Positions 17,200 through 25,662 of a stretch of DNA of 33,262 nt are shown piece after piece; position 1 is the stretch's first letter; each line of letters opens with the position of its first letter. Location: positions 1 through 33,262 of the forward strand of contig CANQXF010000023.1 in assembly GCA_947627695.1 (NCBI GenBank). The letters run 5' to 3'. This stretch comes from an uncultured Ruminiclostridium sp. GTDB lineage: Bacteria > Bacillota > Clostridia > Oscillospirales > Ruminococcaceae. The position numbers and the translations under genes are program-made. The notes under the pieces are model-generated. The model made no database searches. It saw only the letters and a program-made list of their open reading frames with translations, and had not been told where the DNA came from.

Positions 17200-18423
17200 A
17201 TGAAATACCTGATATTAGGCGCAGGACCTGCCGGACTTACGTTTGCTAATATGCTCAAACAAGCCGGAGAAACATCATTTTTGGTTTTGGAAAAGGAGAA
17301 CGAAGCGGGCGGTTTATGTCGTTCGGTAGATGTTGACGGAGCACCGTTGGATATAGGCGGCGGTCATTTTCTTGATGCGGACGCTGATGAAAAGGTCTTG
17401 AAATTTCTGTTCGAATTTATGCCGGAGGACAAATGGGACAAGTATACAAAAGACGCAAGAATAGATTTAGGTAAAAATATCGTCAGCTATCCGATAGAAG
17501 CAAATATATGGCAAATGGATATTGACAGTCAGGTTGAATATCTGAAATCTATTGCACAGGCAGGCTGCAATATCGGTGAGAAAATGCCTGAAAAGTTTAC
17601 AGATTGGATATACTGGAAGCTGGGCGGCAAAATTGCTGAAAGTTACTTACTGCCTTATAACAGGAAAATATTCAGCAGTCAGCTTGATACTTTGGGCACA
17701 TATTGGATGGTAAAGCTTCCGAATGTAAATTTTGAGGAAACCTTGCGTTCCTGCTTGTGCAAACAGGCTTTTGGCAAGCATGCGTGCCATCATCATTTTT
17801 ATTTTCCTAAAAAAGCGGGTTATGGAGAATTATGGCTGCGAATGGCTAAAGCTTTAGGCGACAACATTCGGTACGACAAAGCTGTAAGTGAAATTGATTT
17901 TGAAACACAAACAGTCAAAACAACAGACGGTGAAACCTTTACGGCAGATAATATAATAACAACGATTCCGTGGCATGAATGGAAAGCGTTAAACGGTATG
18001 CCGGAAGAGCTGAAAAACAAAGTAGGGCTGCTCAAACACAGTGCTGTTGAAATAGCGTATTATCCCGAAAATCTTGATACAGAAGCTCATTGGATTTATT
18101 ATCCCGATCCTGATTTATCATACCACAGAATTTTAGTTCGTCATAATTTTGCGCCTAACAGCCGTGGATATTGGACAGAGACTAATATGGAGCGAGTACA
18201 TCTGAACACTCGAAAACCATATTACGCCTATGTAAATGATTATGCATATCCCTTAAATACAATAGGCAAGCCCGAGATTATGGAGGAATTATTGACGTGG
18301 TCAGCAGAGCACAACGTCTACGGTTTGGGTCGTTGGGGTGAACACAGGCATTACAATTCTGACACAACAGTTGGTTTAGCAATGGCTATGGCTGAGAAAT
18401 TCCTCAGCAGAAAGGATATATAA
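17200..18423 (+). CDS. UGM-like FAD/NAD(P)-binding flavoprotein
   Basis: 407 residues. The N-terminal FAD-binding motif is [14 protein letters not shown] (residues 5-18), followed by an acidic strand end ([12 protein letters not shown]) and [12 protein letters not shown]. The body is that of the amine-oxidase/protoporphyrinogen-oxidase superfamily. The segments [20 protein letters not shown] and [20 protein letters not shown] resemble the corresponding parts of UDP-galactopyranose mutase-like enzymes more than those of haem enzymes. It differs strongly from the canonical Glf at 973. It ends 1 bp before gmd, so it probably acts in GDP-sugar metabolism; a second nucleotide-sugar mutase (pyranose-furanose) is a reasonable guess, not shown. 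Its base composition is intermediate. Confidence 0.7.
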   Translation: MKYLILGAGPAGLTFANMLKQAGETSFLVLEKENEAGGLCRSVDVDGAPLDIGGGHFLDADADEKVLKFLFEFMPEDKWDKYTKDARIDLGKNIVSYPIEANIWQMDIDSQVEYLKSIAQAGCNIGEKMPEKFTDWIYWKLGGKIAESYLLPYNRKIFSSQLDTLGTYWMVKLPNVNFEETLRSCLCKQAFGKHACHHHFYFPKKAGYGELWLRMAKALGDNIRYDKAVSEIDFETQTVKTTDGETFTADNIITTIPWHEWKALNGMPEELKNKVGLLKHSAVEIAYYPENLDTEAHWIYYPDPDLSYHRILVRHNFAPNSRGYWTETNMERVHLNTRKPYYAYVNDYAYPLNTIGKPEIMEELLTWSAEHNVYGLGRWGEHRHYNSDTTVGLAMAMAEKFLSRKDI

Positions 18424-18424
18424 A

Positions 18425-19453
18425 ATGAAAACAGCACTTATCACCGGCATCACCGGGCAAGACGGTTCATATCTTGCAGAATTTCTGCTTGAAAAGGGCT
18501 ACGAGGTACATGGCATTGTCCGCCGTTCCTCGATAGACCGCAGAGAGCGCATTGAACACCTGATGAACAAGGAGAATTTCCATATCCACTACGCCGATAT
18601 GACGGATTCCATAAGCCTTATGAGGATAATTTCCGAGGTCCGCCCGGACGAGCTGTACAATCTGGCCGCACAAAGCCACGTCAAGGTATCCTTCGAGGTC
18701 CCCGAATACACGGCTGACGCCGACGCGGTGGGAACTCTGCGCTGCCTTGAGGCAATAAGAATGGCGGGACTTGAAAAGACCTGCAAATTCTATCAGGCGT
18801 CAACTTCAGAATTGTACGGCAAGGTGCAGGAGATCCCTCAGTCGGAAACCACCCCGTTCTATCCCTATTCTCCCTATGCCGCTGCAAAGCAGTACGCTTT
18901 CTGGATAGTGCGGAACTACCGTGAAGCGTATGGGATATTTGCCTCAAACGGAATTTTGTTCAACCACGAATCCGAGCGCAGGGGCGAGACCTTTGTTACA
19001 AGAAAGATAACCCTTGCCGCCGCAAATATCGCCGCAGGAAAACAGGACAAGCTGTACCTGGGTAATCTTGACGCACTTCGTGACTGGGGCTACGCCAAGG
19101 ATTACGTTGAATGTATGTGGCTGATATTGCAGCATAACGAGCCTGACGATTTCGTTATCGCAACAGGCGAGCAGCACTCCGTCCGTGAGTTCTGCACATT
19201 ATCGTTCAAGATAGCGGGAATTGAGCTTGAATGGCAGGGCAAGGGCGTTGATGAAAAGGGAATAGACAAGAAGACAGGCAAAGTGTTGGTGGAGGTATCC
19301 CCCGAATTTTTCCGCCCCACTGATGTTGTTACCCTGCTGGGAAATCCCGCAAAAGCCAAAGCTACCCTGGGCTGGAACCCTACCAAAACTTCCTTTGAGG
19401 AGCTTGTGCGGCTGATGACTGAGAATGATATGAGGGCGGTATCCAATGATTGA
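18425..19453 (+). CDS. gmd: GDP-mannose 4,6-dehydratase
   Basis: 342 residues, the usual Gmd length. It converts GDP-D-mannose to GDP-4-keto-6-deoxy-D-mannose, the first step to GDP-L-fucose. Seen: the NAD(P)-binding [10 protein letters not shown] motif (residues 8-17), RRSS, the NLAAQSHV motif, active-site [19 protein letters not shown] with the YxxxK pair, and [16 protein letters not shown] with the usual Pro replaced by Glu. The C-terminus [20 protein letters not shown] matches the family. It is much GC-richer than the cupin and fcl genes that follow. The last 8 bp overlap the next start. Confidence 0.96.
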   Translation: MKTALITGITGQDGSYLAEFLLEKGYEVHGIVRRSSIDRRERIEHLMNKENFHIHYADMTDSISLMRIISEVRPDELYNLAAQSHVKVSFEVPEYTADADAVGTLRCLEAIRMAGLEKTCKFYQASTSELYGKVQEIPQSETTPFYPYSPYAAAKQYAFWIVRNYREAYGIFASNGILFNHESERRGETFVTRKITLAAANIAAGKQDKLYLGNLDALRDWGYAKDYVECMWLILQHNEPDDFVIATGEQHSVREFCTLSFKIAGIELEWQGKGVDEKGIDKKTGKVLVEVSPEFFRPTDVVTLLGNPAKAKATLGWNPTKTSFEELVRLMTENDMRAVSND

Positions 19454-19820
19454 AAAGCTGAATGTTGATTTTCTACATACAGATGACAGGGGAGTAATTT
19501 GTCAGGTGCTGAGCACTCCTATAAAACAGGTTAATTACTTGTTTACAAAGCAGGGAGCCAAGCGTGGGTGTCATTTCCACAAAATCAATCGTGAAATATT
19601 TTATATTATTGATGGCAGTCTTAATCTGACGGCAGTCAGGTTGGAAGATGAATCTTCTAAAACAACCTACGCATTTAAAACAGGCGATTTGTTTTTGGTA
19701 AATCCTTTTGTTATACACGACTTTGAGTTTCTTGAAGATACAAAAATGCTTGTTATGTATGATAAAGGCGTAGAGCTACCGAATAACACAAAGGATATTT
19801 ATAGTGCAGAGGTAAAATAA
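19446..19820 (+). CDS. WxcM/FdtA-like single-domain cupin
   Basis: 124 residues; it starts 8 bp inside the end of gmd. The core reads [20 protein letters not shown], a cupin motif with His pair and Glu, then [16 protein letters not shown], the second cupin motif. Length and pattern fit the WxcM-C/FdtA/QdtA group, whose characterised members are dTDP-4-keto-6-deoxyglucose 3,4-ketoisomerases, rather than the longer RmlC epimerases. Placed between gmd and fcl it could act on a GDP-4-keto-6-deoxy sugar; that substrate would differ from those of the known dTDP enzymes and is an inference. AT-rich, unlike gmd. Confidence 0.7.
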   Translation: MIEKLNVDFLHTDDRGVICQVLSTPIKQVNYLFTKQGAKRGCHFHKINREIFYIIDGSLNLTAVRLEDESSKTTYAFKTGDLFLVNPFVIHDFEFLEDTKMLVMYDKGVELPNNTKDIYSAEVK

Positions 19821-19821
19821 T

Positions 19822-20760
19822 ATGAACAAAAATTCCAAAATTTATGTTGCAGGTCACACAGGAATGGTAGGCTCCGCCATAGTCAGGGAACTGAAAAGGC
19901 AGGGGTATGAAAATATAGTCGGAAAAACAATAGATGAGCTTGATTTAACAAACCAAGCAGAAGTAAAAAAATTCTTTGAGACAGAAAGACCTGAATATGT
20001 TTTTCTTGTTGCGGCTAACGTAGGAGGGATAGAAGAAAACCGTAAATATCCTGCCGAGCATTTGACTGATAATGTTTTGATCGAACTTAATATAATGCAG
20101 AGCGCTCTTACATACGGCTGTAAAAATCTTCTTTTTATCTCTTCCAATTGTATGTATCCTGCTGACGTAAAACTGCCAATAAAAGAGGAAAGCATTTTGT
20201 GCGGAAAATTAGACGAAAATTGGGAAGCATACGGCATAGCCAAAATATTGGGAGTTAAGCTGTGCGAATATTATTCCAAGCAATATGCCGTAAATTATTT
20301 CTCTGTTATTCCCTGCAATTTATACGGAATAAATGATTGCTATGACCCAAGTAAATCCCATGTGATTGCAGCAATGATAAGGCGCTTCCACGAAGCAAAG
20401 AAAAACGGTTCTGTGACTGTCGAAATATGGGGAGACGGTACAGCGTTGCGTGAGCTTTTATATGCCGACGACCTTGCAGACGCTTGCATATATCTTATAG
20501 ATAAAAATAAGGAATATAGCTTTATAAATATAACGTCGGGCTATGAGATGTCAATAAAAGATATCGCTTATGCAGTAAAAGAGGCAGTAGGTTATGAAGG
20601 AGAAATAGTTTTCAATACCGACAAGCCCGGCGGAATACATAGAAAAAATATGTCCTGTGAAAAATTAAACTCTTTGGGTTGGAAAGCTAAAACAGAATTT
20701 AAAGACGGAATAAAAAAAGCATATGATTTTTATAAAAACAAATTTGATCAAGGAAGTTAA
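19822..20760 (+). CDS. fcl: GDP-L-fucose synthase
   Basis: 312 residues. This bifunctional 3,5-epimerase/4-reductase turns GDP-4-keto-6-deoxymannose into GDP-L-fucose using NADPH. Seen: the AGHTGMVGSAIVREL nucleotide-binding motif (residues 10-24), AANVGGI, the SSNCMYP motif with the active-site Ser and Cys, YGIAK with the YxxxK pair, NLYGINDCYDPSKSHVIAAMIRRF including the family His, and WGDGTALRELLYADDLA. It begins just after the cupin stop and ends 3 bp before manC. AT-rich like the cupin. Confidence 0.95.
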   Translation: MNKNSKIYVAGHTGMVGSAIVRELKRQGYENIVGKTIDELDLTNQAEVKKFFETERPEYVFLVAANVGGIEENRKYPAEHLTDNVLIELNIMQSALTYGCKNLLFISSNCMYPADVKLPIKEESILCGKLDENWEAYGIAKILGVKLCEYYSKQYAVNYFSVIPCNLYGINDCYDPSKSHVIAAMIRRFHEAKKNGSVTVEIWGDGTALRELLYADDLADACIYLIDKNKEYSFINITSGYEMSIKDIAYAVKEAVGYEGEIVFNTDKPGGIHRKNMSCEKLNSLGWKAKTEFKDGIKKAYDFYKNKFDQGS

Positions 20761-20763
20761 ATT

Positions 20764-22053
20764 ATGAAAATCGTTTTACTCTCCGGTGGCTCCGGCAAGC
20801 GCCTATGGCCGCTTTCAAACGAGGTACGTTCCAAGCAGTTTTTAAAACTTGTAAAAAATGAAGACGGTACTATTGACTCCATGGTCCGTCGCGTCTATGA
20901 TCAGATTTCCTCCGCCGTTCCCAACGCCGACATTTCCGTTGCCACCAGCGCCACGCAGGTGGAGGCAATAAAAAATCAGCTTGGCTCCAAGGTGTCGATA
21001 ATAGTCGAGCCTCAGCGACGCAATACCTTCCCCGCAATTGCCCTTGCGGCGGCGTATCTCTATTACGAAAAGCACTGCGACCCGGGCGAAACCGTCACCG
21101 TCCTCCCCGTCGACCCGTATGTAGACAGCGAATATTTCCGCACCATGCTGAAGCTGGATAAAGCGGTGCAGTCAGCTGCGGCGGACATTGTCCTTATGGG
21201 AGTAAAGCCTACGTACCCTTCCGAAAAATACGGCTACATAATCCCCGAAAATACCGACGTTGAGCCTTCTCCCGTTTCACAGTTCAAGGAAAAGCCTGAT
21301 TCCGCCGCCGCACAAAAATTTATAGATATGGGCGGACTTTGGAATTGCGGAGTTTTTGCTTTTAAATTGTCTTATATGCTGGACATAGTGAGAAAAAATG
21401 TCCCGTCGGGAAGCTATACAGACGTTGTAAATAATTATTCTTCCTTTGAAAAGACCAGCTTTGACTACGCCGTGCTTGAAAAATCGGACAGAGTTGCAGT
21501 GATCCCTTATGACGGTGAATGGAAGGACCTGGGCACCTGGAACACCATCACCGAGGTAATGGATCCTCTTTACGGCTTTGCGATAGCAAGTGATGACTGC
21601 ATAAATACCCATGTGATAAACGAGCTTGAGATCCCCATAGTGGTAATGGGCGCAAAGGATATGATAGTGGCGGCAGGACCCGACGGCATACTTGTTGCGG
21701 ACAAGGAGCAAAGCTCCTACATAAAGAAATACGTTGAGAATATGGACATTCGCCCAATGTACGAGGAACGTGAGTGGGGAGATTACACCGTGCTAAACGT
21801 TTCCGTGGATGAAGCAGGGAACAAGGCGGTTACCAAAAAGAAAACCGTAAAGAAAAACAGCGAGATAAAGGAAAAAGTCCACACCACCAACCGCACCGTA
21901 TGGACAGTCCTCAGCGGCAAGGCGGTGATACGCATAAACGGCAGAAACCACGACGCTTTTCCGGGCGACACCTACACGATAGACAAAGGGATAACCCACT
22001 CTCTTACAGCCGCAGAAGATACTGTTATTCTGGAAGTGCAGATAGGGGTTTAA
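20764..22053 (+). CDS. manC: Mannose-1-phosphate guanylyltransferase
   Basis: 429 residues. It makes GDP-mannose from mannose-1-phosphate and GTP, feeding gmd. Seen: the N-terminal LSGGSGKRLWPLS nucleotidyltransferase motif with SKQFLKL, VEPQRRNTFPAIALAA, LPVDPYV, QFKEKPD, GLWNCGVFAF and EWKDLGTW. The C-terminal 90 residues form a cupin domain like that of bifunctional ManC, but the usual HHHRAEHW metal site reads H373-T-T-N-R-T-V-W, so most ligands are gone and isomerase activity is unlikely. Mannose-6-phosphate supply and its conversion to mannose-1-phosphate are not encoded in this window. GC-richer than fcl. Confidence 0.94.
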   Translation: MKIVLLSGGSGKRLWPLSNEVRSKQFLKLVKNEDGTIDSMVRRVYDQISSAVPNADISVATSATQVEAIKNQLGSKVSIIVEPQRRNTFPAIALAAAYLYYEKHCDPGETVTVLPVDPYVDSEYFRTMLKLDKAVQSAAADIVLMGVKPTYPSEKYGYIIPENTDVEPSPVSQFKEKPDSAAAQKFIDMGGLWNCGVFAFKLSYMLDIVRKNVPSGSYTDVVNNYSSFEKTSFDYAVLEKSDRVAVIPYDGEWKDLGTWNTITEVMDPLYGFAIASDDCINTHVINELEIPIVVMGAKDMIVAAGPDGILVADKEQSSYIKKYVENMDIRPMYEEREWGDYTVLNVSVDEAGNKAVTKKKTVKKNSEIKEKVHTTNRTVWTVLSGKAVIRINGRNHDAFPGDTYTIDKGITHSLTAAEDTVILEVQIGV

Positions 22054-22077
22054 ATTTTATTTACAAGGAGTAAAAAT

Positions 22078-23901
22078 ATGTGCGGAATAGTAGGCTATGT
22101 CGGAGCAAAAAAATGTACCGATATTCTCATCAACGGTCTGAAAAAATTAGAGTACAGAGGATATGACTCAGCAGGCATAGCTATGTTTGAAGGGAACAAA
22201 ATAAAAACTATAAAGGCAAAGGGTAAAATTTCCGAAGGCCTTATTCCCAAAGTGAACGAACAGCACCCTTTTGCTGCTGTATCCGGAATAGGTCATACAC
22301 GCTGGGCAACTCATGGAGAACCAAGCGATAAAAATTCCCATCCAATCGGAACTGATCGTGTATCTATCGTTCATAACGGAATAATTGAAAACTACCGTGA
22401 AATAAAAAATTATCTTTTAGAACAGGGATATTCATTCGAGAGCGAAACTGATACTGAAACTGTTGCAAAGCTACTGGATAAAAACTATAATGGTGATCCG
22501 ATAGATACGATCATAAAAACTCTTTCTCATATTGAGGGTGCTTATGCATTGGGAATAATGTTTGCAGATCATAAAGATCATATTTTTGCAGTCAGAAAGG
22601 AAAGCCCGCTTATAGTCGGAAAAGGCAGTGGAGAGATGTTCATAGCTTCCGATGTGACTGCAATAATAGAGTATACTAAGGAATATTATCTTTTGGAAAA
22701 GGACGAGATCGCAGAGATAACAAAGGACGGTGTTGTATTTTGTGATCTTGAGCGCAATAAGATCACCAAAGAGCTTCAAATAGCAGATTGGGATATTTCC
22801 GCCGCAGAAAAAGGTGGTTATGACCATTTTATGCTGAAGGAAATACACGAACAGCCGGATGCGCTGATAAAAACGATAAAGCCGAGAATAAAAGACGGAA
22901 TGCCAGATTTTTCCGAGTGCGGACTGACTGATGAGAAAATCAGGTCATATCACAATATTTATATTGTGGGCTGCGGTTCCGCAATGCACGCGGGAGTAGT
23001 TGGAAAGTACATAACCGAAAGCATCGCCCGCACTCCGGTAATAGTAGATATGGCGTCAGAATTCAGGTATCGTAATCCCTTGCTTACCGAAAAAGATCTT
23101 GTGGTTGTAATTTCACAGTCTGGAGAAACAGCAGACACCTTGGAAGCGCTTAAGCTTTCAAACAAAGCGGGCGCTGATACCTTGGCAATCGTCAATGTCG
23201 TGGGCTCTTCAATAGCCCGTGAAGCAAAAATGGTGATGTATACGCTTGCAGGCCCTGAAATATCAGTATGTTCTACAAAAGCATATATGGTTCAAACAGC
23301 ATTTATGTACCTGCTTGCTTTAAGAATAGCTTATGCGAAAGGTACAATAACGCATATTGAGATAAAGCAGTTAGTTGGTGAATTGCTTGAGATACCAAAC
23401 AAAGTACAGATGTGCATAGAAAATTATGAACAATATAAAAATGTAGCGCTGCGACTTATAAATACAGAAAGCCTTCTTTATATAGGAAGAGGGCTTGATT
23501 ATGCATTAAGTATGGAGGGAAGCCTTAAGCTCAAGGAAATATCGTATATTCATTCTGAAAGCTATGCCGCAGGAGAACTGAAGCATGGAACGATCTCCCT
23601 TATTTATGAAGGTATGCCTGTTATTGCAGTAGCAACTCAGCATGATCTATTGGAAAAGACATTAAGTAATGTCAAGGAAGTAAAATCAAGAGGCGCAAAA
23701 GTTATTTTGATATGCAGCGAGGGAATGCAGGATATAAAGGATGAGGTGGATCATATCGTTTACCTTCCCAAAGCGAGAGATATGTTTATGCCGCTGACAG
23801 CAGTTGTACCTCTTCAACTCATCGCTTATTATACAGCGGTTTACAGAAATTGTGATGTGGATCACCCAAGAAATCTGGCAAAATCGGTAACGGTAGAGTA
23901 G
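22078..23901 (+). CDS. glmS: Glutamine--fructose-6-phosphate aminotransferase (isomerizing)
   Basis: 607 residues, full length. It makes glucosamine-6-phosphate from fructose-6-phosphate and glutamine, the entry to UDP-GlcNAc for cell wall and surface glycans. It starts MCGIVGYVG with the catalytic N-terminal Cys, then GHTRWATHG, VHNGIIENY and TDTE in the glutaminase domain. Two SIS domains follow (GCGSAMHAG, SQSGETADT, ICSTKAY-like region, GELKHGTISL) and the conserved C-terminus PRNLAKSVTVE. AAGGAG precedes the ATG. Only 24 bp separate it from manC, so there is no room for the glmS ribozyme that often precedes this gene in Firmicutes; here it seems to be the last gene of the polysaccharide operon. 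Confidence 0.97.
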   Translation: MCGIVGYVGAKKCTDILINGLKKLEYRGYDSAGIAMFEGNKIKTIKAKGKISEGLIPKVNEQHPFAAVSGIGHTRWATHGEPSDKNSHPIGTDRVSIVHNGIIENYREIKNYLLEQGYSFESETDTETVAKLLDKNYNGDPIDTIIKTLSHIEGAYALGIMFADHKDHIFAVRKESPLIVGKGSGEMFIASDVTAIIEYTKEYYLLEKDEIAEITKDGVVFCDLERNKITKELQIADWDISAAEKGGYDHFMLKEIHEQPDALIKTIKPRIKDGMPDFSECGLTDEKIRSYHNIYIVGCGSAMHAGVVGKYITESIARTPVIVDMASEFRYRNPLLTEKDLVVVISQSGETADTLEALKLSNKAGADTLAIVNVVGSSIAREAKMVMYTLAGPEISVCSTKAYMVQTAFMYLLALRIAYAKGTITHIEIKQLVGELLEIPNKVQMCIENYEQYKNVALRLINTESLLYIGRGLDYALSMEGSLKLKEISYIHSESYAAGELKHGTISLIYEGMPVIAVATQHDLLEKTLSNVKEVKSRGAKVILICSEGMQDIKDEVDHIVYLPKARDMFMPLTAVVPLQLIAYYTAVYRNCDVDHPRNLAKSVTVE

Positions 23902-23941
23902 GATTATTGGCAGAATTTGCTGATTTATTAGTAATATTTTT

Positions 23942-23982
23942 AAACTGACTTTGCAATGCGTGCGGAGTCAGTTTTAATTTTT
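23942..23982 (+). terminator. Rho-independent terminator after glmS
   Basis: AAACTGACT at 23942-23950 pairs with AGTCAGTTT at 23966-23974 (9 bp, 15-nt loop), followed by a T-rich run (TTTTAATTTTTATT). It lies about 40 bp after the glmS stop. Confidence 0.8.
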
Positions 23983-24099
23983 ATTAAGAAAGGTTTTTAA
24001 GATACAAATTATTTGGTTTTACAACCCTAAAAATAACCAAAAAAACCTACTTTCAAAATCATTTTTTAGCTATAATATCCGAATTTTTCTCAAAGGGTA

Positions 24100-24128
24100 T
24101 TGAAAAAATTAATTAAGAGGTTTACAAT
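24100..24128 (+). promoter_or_regulatory. Sigma-70-type promoter of the ATPase operon
   Basis: The -35 is TTGAAA (24100-24105), the spacer is 17 nt and the -10 is TACAAT (24123-24128), one mismatch per consensus apart from TTGACA ending in A. The predicted transcript start is near 24135, leaving about 97 nt of leader before ATG 24232. Confidence 0.65.
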
Positions 24129-24231
24129 ATACACACGTAAAAAGAAATTGTATTTTTAGTTAAAAGCACGAACACAATATTAAGATATAAAGCACATAAT
24201 TAAAAGAACAAAAGGAAACGGAGGCGCTCTT

Positions 24232-24570
24232 ATGCCGAACATCAGAAGCGGAAATTCCATTCAATATATCATAGAGCTTGACAGACAGGCGAGAGAAAGA
24301 GTAGCTCAGGCGGAAAAGCAGGCGGAGGAGATCGACGCCGAAGCAAAACGCAAGACTGAGGAAATGCTGAAGGAATATCAGGAACATTCAAAATCCCGCC
24401 TTGAAACCGCTGAGCAGTCATACAAACAGGACGCCGAGGGAAGGATAGCCCAAATCGAAGCAGAGGCGCAACAAAGAACAGACGCTTTTGACAAAGCCTT
24501 TGATGAAAATAAAGACGTTCTTGAGCAGCAGATATTTCAGGCTGTAACAGGCAGCAAGCGAGGAAAGTAA
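24232..24570 (+). CDS. ntpF: V-type ATPase peripheral stalk subunit G/H
   Basis: 112 residues. It is almost entirely one charged helix rich in Ala, Glu, Gln and Lys (from ELDRQARERVAQAEKQAEEI to about residue 95), as in the archaeal/bacterial V-type stalk subunit that pairs with subunit E. It has no membrane segment. It is the first gene of the ATPase operon, with GGAGG upstream, and is followed after 3 bp by subunit C. The subunit letter varies by nomenclature (H in archaea, NtpF in Enterococcus hirae); the assignment rests on coiled-coil character and position. Confidence 0.8.
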   Translation: MPNIRSGNSIQYIIELDRQARERVAQAEKQAEEIDAEAKRKTEEMLKEYQEHSKSRLETAEQSYKQDAEGRIAQIEAEAQQRTDAFDKAFDENKDVLEQQIFQAVTGSKRGK

Positions 24571-24573
24571 GAT

Positions 24574-25599
24574 ATGGCGGATGCGATAATTGCAAAAGCC
24601 AAAGCAATCTACGGAAAACGTCTTACTCGTGAGGATTATAACAACCTTATCCATAAAAAGGACGTAAGCTCTGTTGTTTCATATCTGAAAACAACGCCCC
24701 GCTATCACAGCGCCTTTGCCAATGTCAACGAAGCGCAGGTACACAGAGGGCAGGTTGAACAGCTTATTTCAAAGGACGTTTTTGAGCTTTATCTCAAGCT
24801 ATGCAGGTTTGTGGCGGCTGACAGAAACAGCTTTTGCTGGTATCTTATCAAGGAGCTTGAAATCAAACAGATAATCAACGCTCTTATGTATATCAAAGCG
24901 GGCTCATACGAAGGTTATCTGCTTGAAATGCCCTCATACCTTATGGGCTATGTTTCGTTTGACCTTATGAAGCTGGCGGCGGCAAAGGATTACGGTGATG
25001 TGCTGAACGTGCTGTCCGACACCCCGTATGCCAAGGTGCTGAAGCCGCTTCTGACAAATTCTCAGGGCGTTCTTGTCTTTGACGAATGTGCAGTGGCTCT
25101 TTTCGCATGGTACGTTCACTGGGCGTTCAAAACCATTGACAGGGATTTTAAAGGCTCTGAGGCAAAAAATCTGAAAGAGATTTTTTTGCGGCAGTCCGAC
25201 TTGAACAATATTACAATGTGCTACCGCAAGAAAAGCCTTTTCAACGAGGACAGCAGTCAGATAAAAAAATCCCTTTACAGCACCTACCGCAGGCTCACTG
25301 TGGAAAAGCTGGACGAGATACTCTCACAGCCCGATGCGGATAAGCAGCTTCTGGCGTTCCTGAAAAAAACGTATCTCAGGGAAAAGATAGAGTGCGACCC
25401 GCAAAATATCGAAATGGCGATAAGAAGATACAACTACGCTTATTATAAAAAGCAGCTGGCGTTCACCGACAATGGCACCATGGCTCTTTATGCGCTGATG
25501 TTTCTTTGTGAAACCGAGTGTTCAAATCTGAAAAAAATAATCGAAAGCGTAAGATACGGCAGACCTCCCGATGAAACGGAAAAGCTGCTGGTATTGTAA
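24574..25599 (+). CDS. ntpC: V-type ATPase subunit C (central-stalk adaptor, d-like)
   Basis: 341 residues. The AhaC/NtpC family caps the c-ring and links it to the central shaft. The family pattern is visible in the early RLTREDYNNLIHKKDVSSVVSYLK, KELEIKQIINALMYIKAG in the second third, and LREKIECDPQNIEMAIRRYN; it is all helical, with no membrane segment. Family members are usually about 330-350 residues. It is followed by a 63-bp gap with a small hairpin before subunit I. Confidence 0.85.
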   Translation: MADAIIAKAKAIYGKRLTREDYNNLIHKKDVSSVVSYLKTTPRYHSAFANVNEAQVHRGQVEQLISKDVFELYLKLCRFVAADRNSFCWYLIKELEIKQIINALMYIKAGSYEGYLLEMPSYLMGYVSFDLMKLAAAKDYGDVLNVLSDTPYAKVLKPLLTNSQGVLVFDECAVALFAWYVHWAFKTIDRDFKGSEAKNLKEIFLRQSDLNNITMCYRKKSLFNEDSSQIKKSLYSTYRRLTVEKLDEILSQPDADKQLLAFLKKTYLREKIECDPQNIEMAIRRYNYAYYKKQLAFTDNGTMALYALMFLCETECSNLKKIIESVRYGRPPDETEKLLVL

Positions 25600-25613
25600 A
25601 CGTGGTTTAATAT

Positions 25614-25633
25614 CATTCGGGACTTGCCCGATG
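25614..25633 (+). other. Small hairpin between subunits C and I
   Basis: CATTCGGG, loop ACTTG, CCCGATG: seven base pairs with one bulged T. No T-run follows, so it is not a terminator. It could affect mRNA stability or differential expression. Confidence 0.4.
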
Positions 25634-25662
25634 AAGTATCATTAGATCGGATGGTTATTTAA

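Larger units (their letters stand above)
23902..24231 (+). other. 330-bp intergenic region between the two operons
   Basis: AT-rich, with no credible coding region. It holds a terminator hairpin (23942-23980), a separate TATAAT without a good -35 (24071), a promoter (24100-24128) and the SD of the ATPase operon (GGAGG just before 24232). Confidence 0.8.

Noticed and set aside
24071-24076. TATAAT as the main ATPase promoter
   Set aside because: No acceptable -35 at 16-18 nt upstream (TACTTT at best); the TTGAAA/TACAAT pair 50 bp downstream is better.
24160-24387. Minus-strand open frame spanning the ATPase promoter region
   Set aside because: It overlaps the start of the stalk subunit gene and the promoter, and is low-complexity hydrophobic sequence typical of the reverse strand of coiled-coil genes.
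25614-25633. Hairpin between ATPase subunits C and I as a terminator
   Set aside because: No U-run follows and the remaining subunits of the same complex lie directly downstream.
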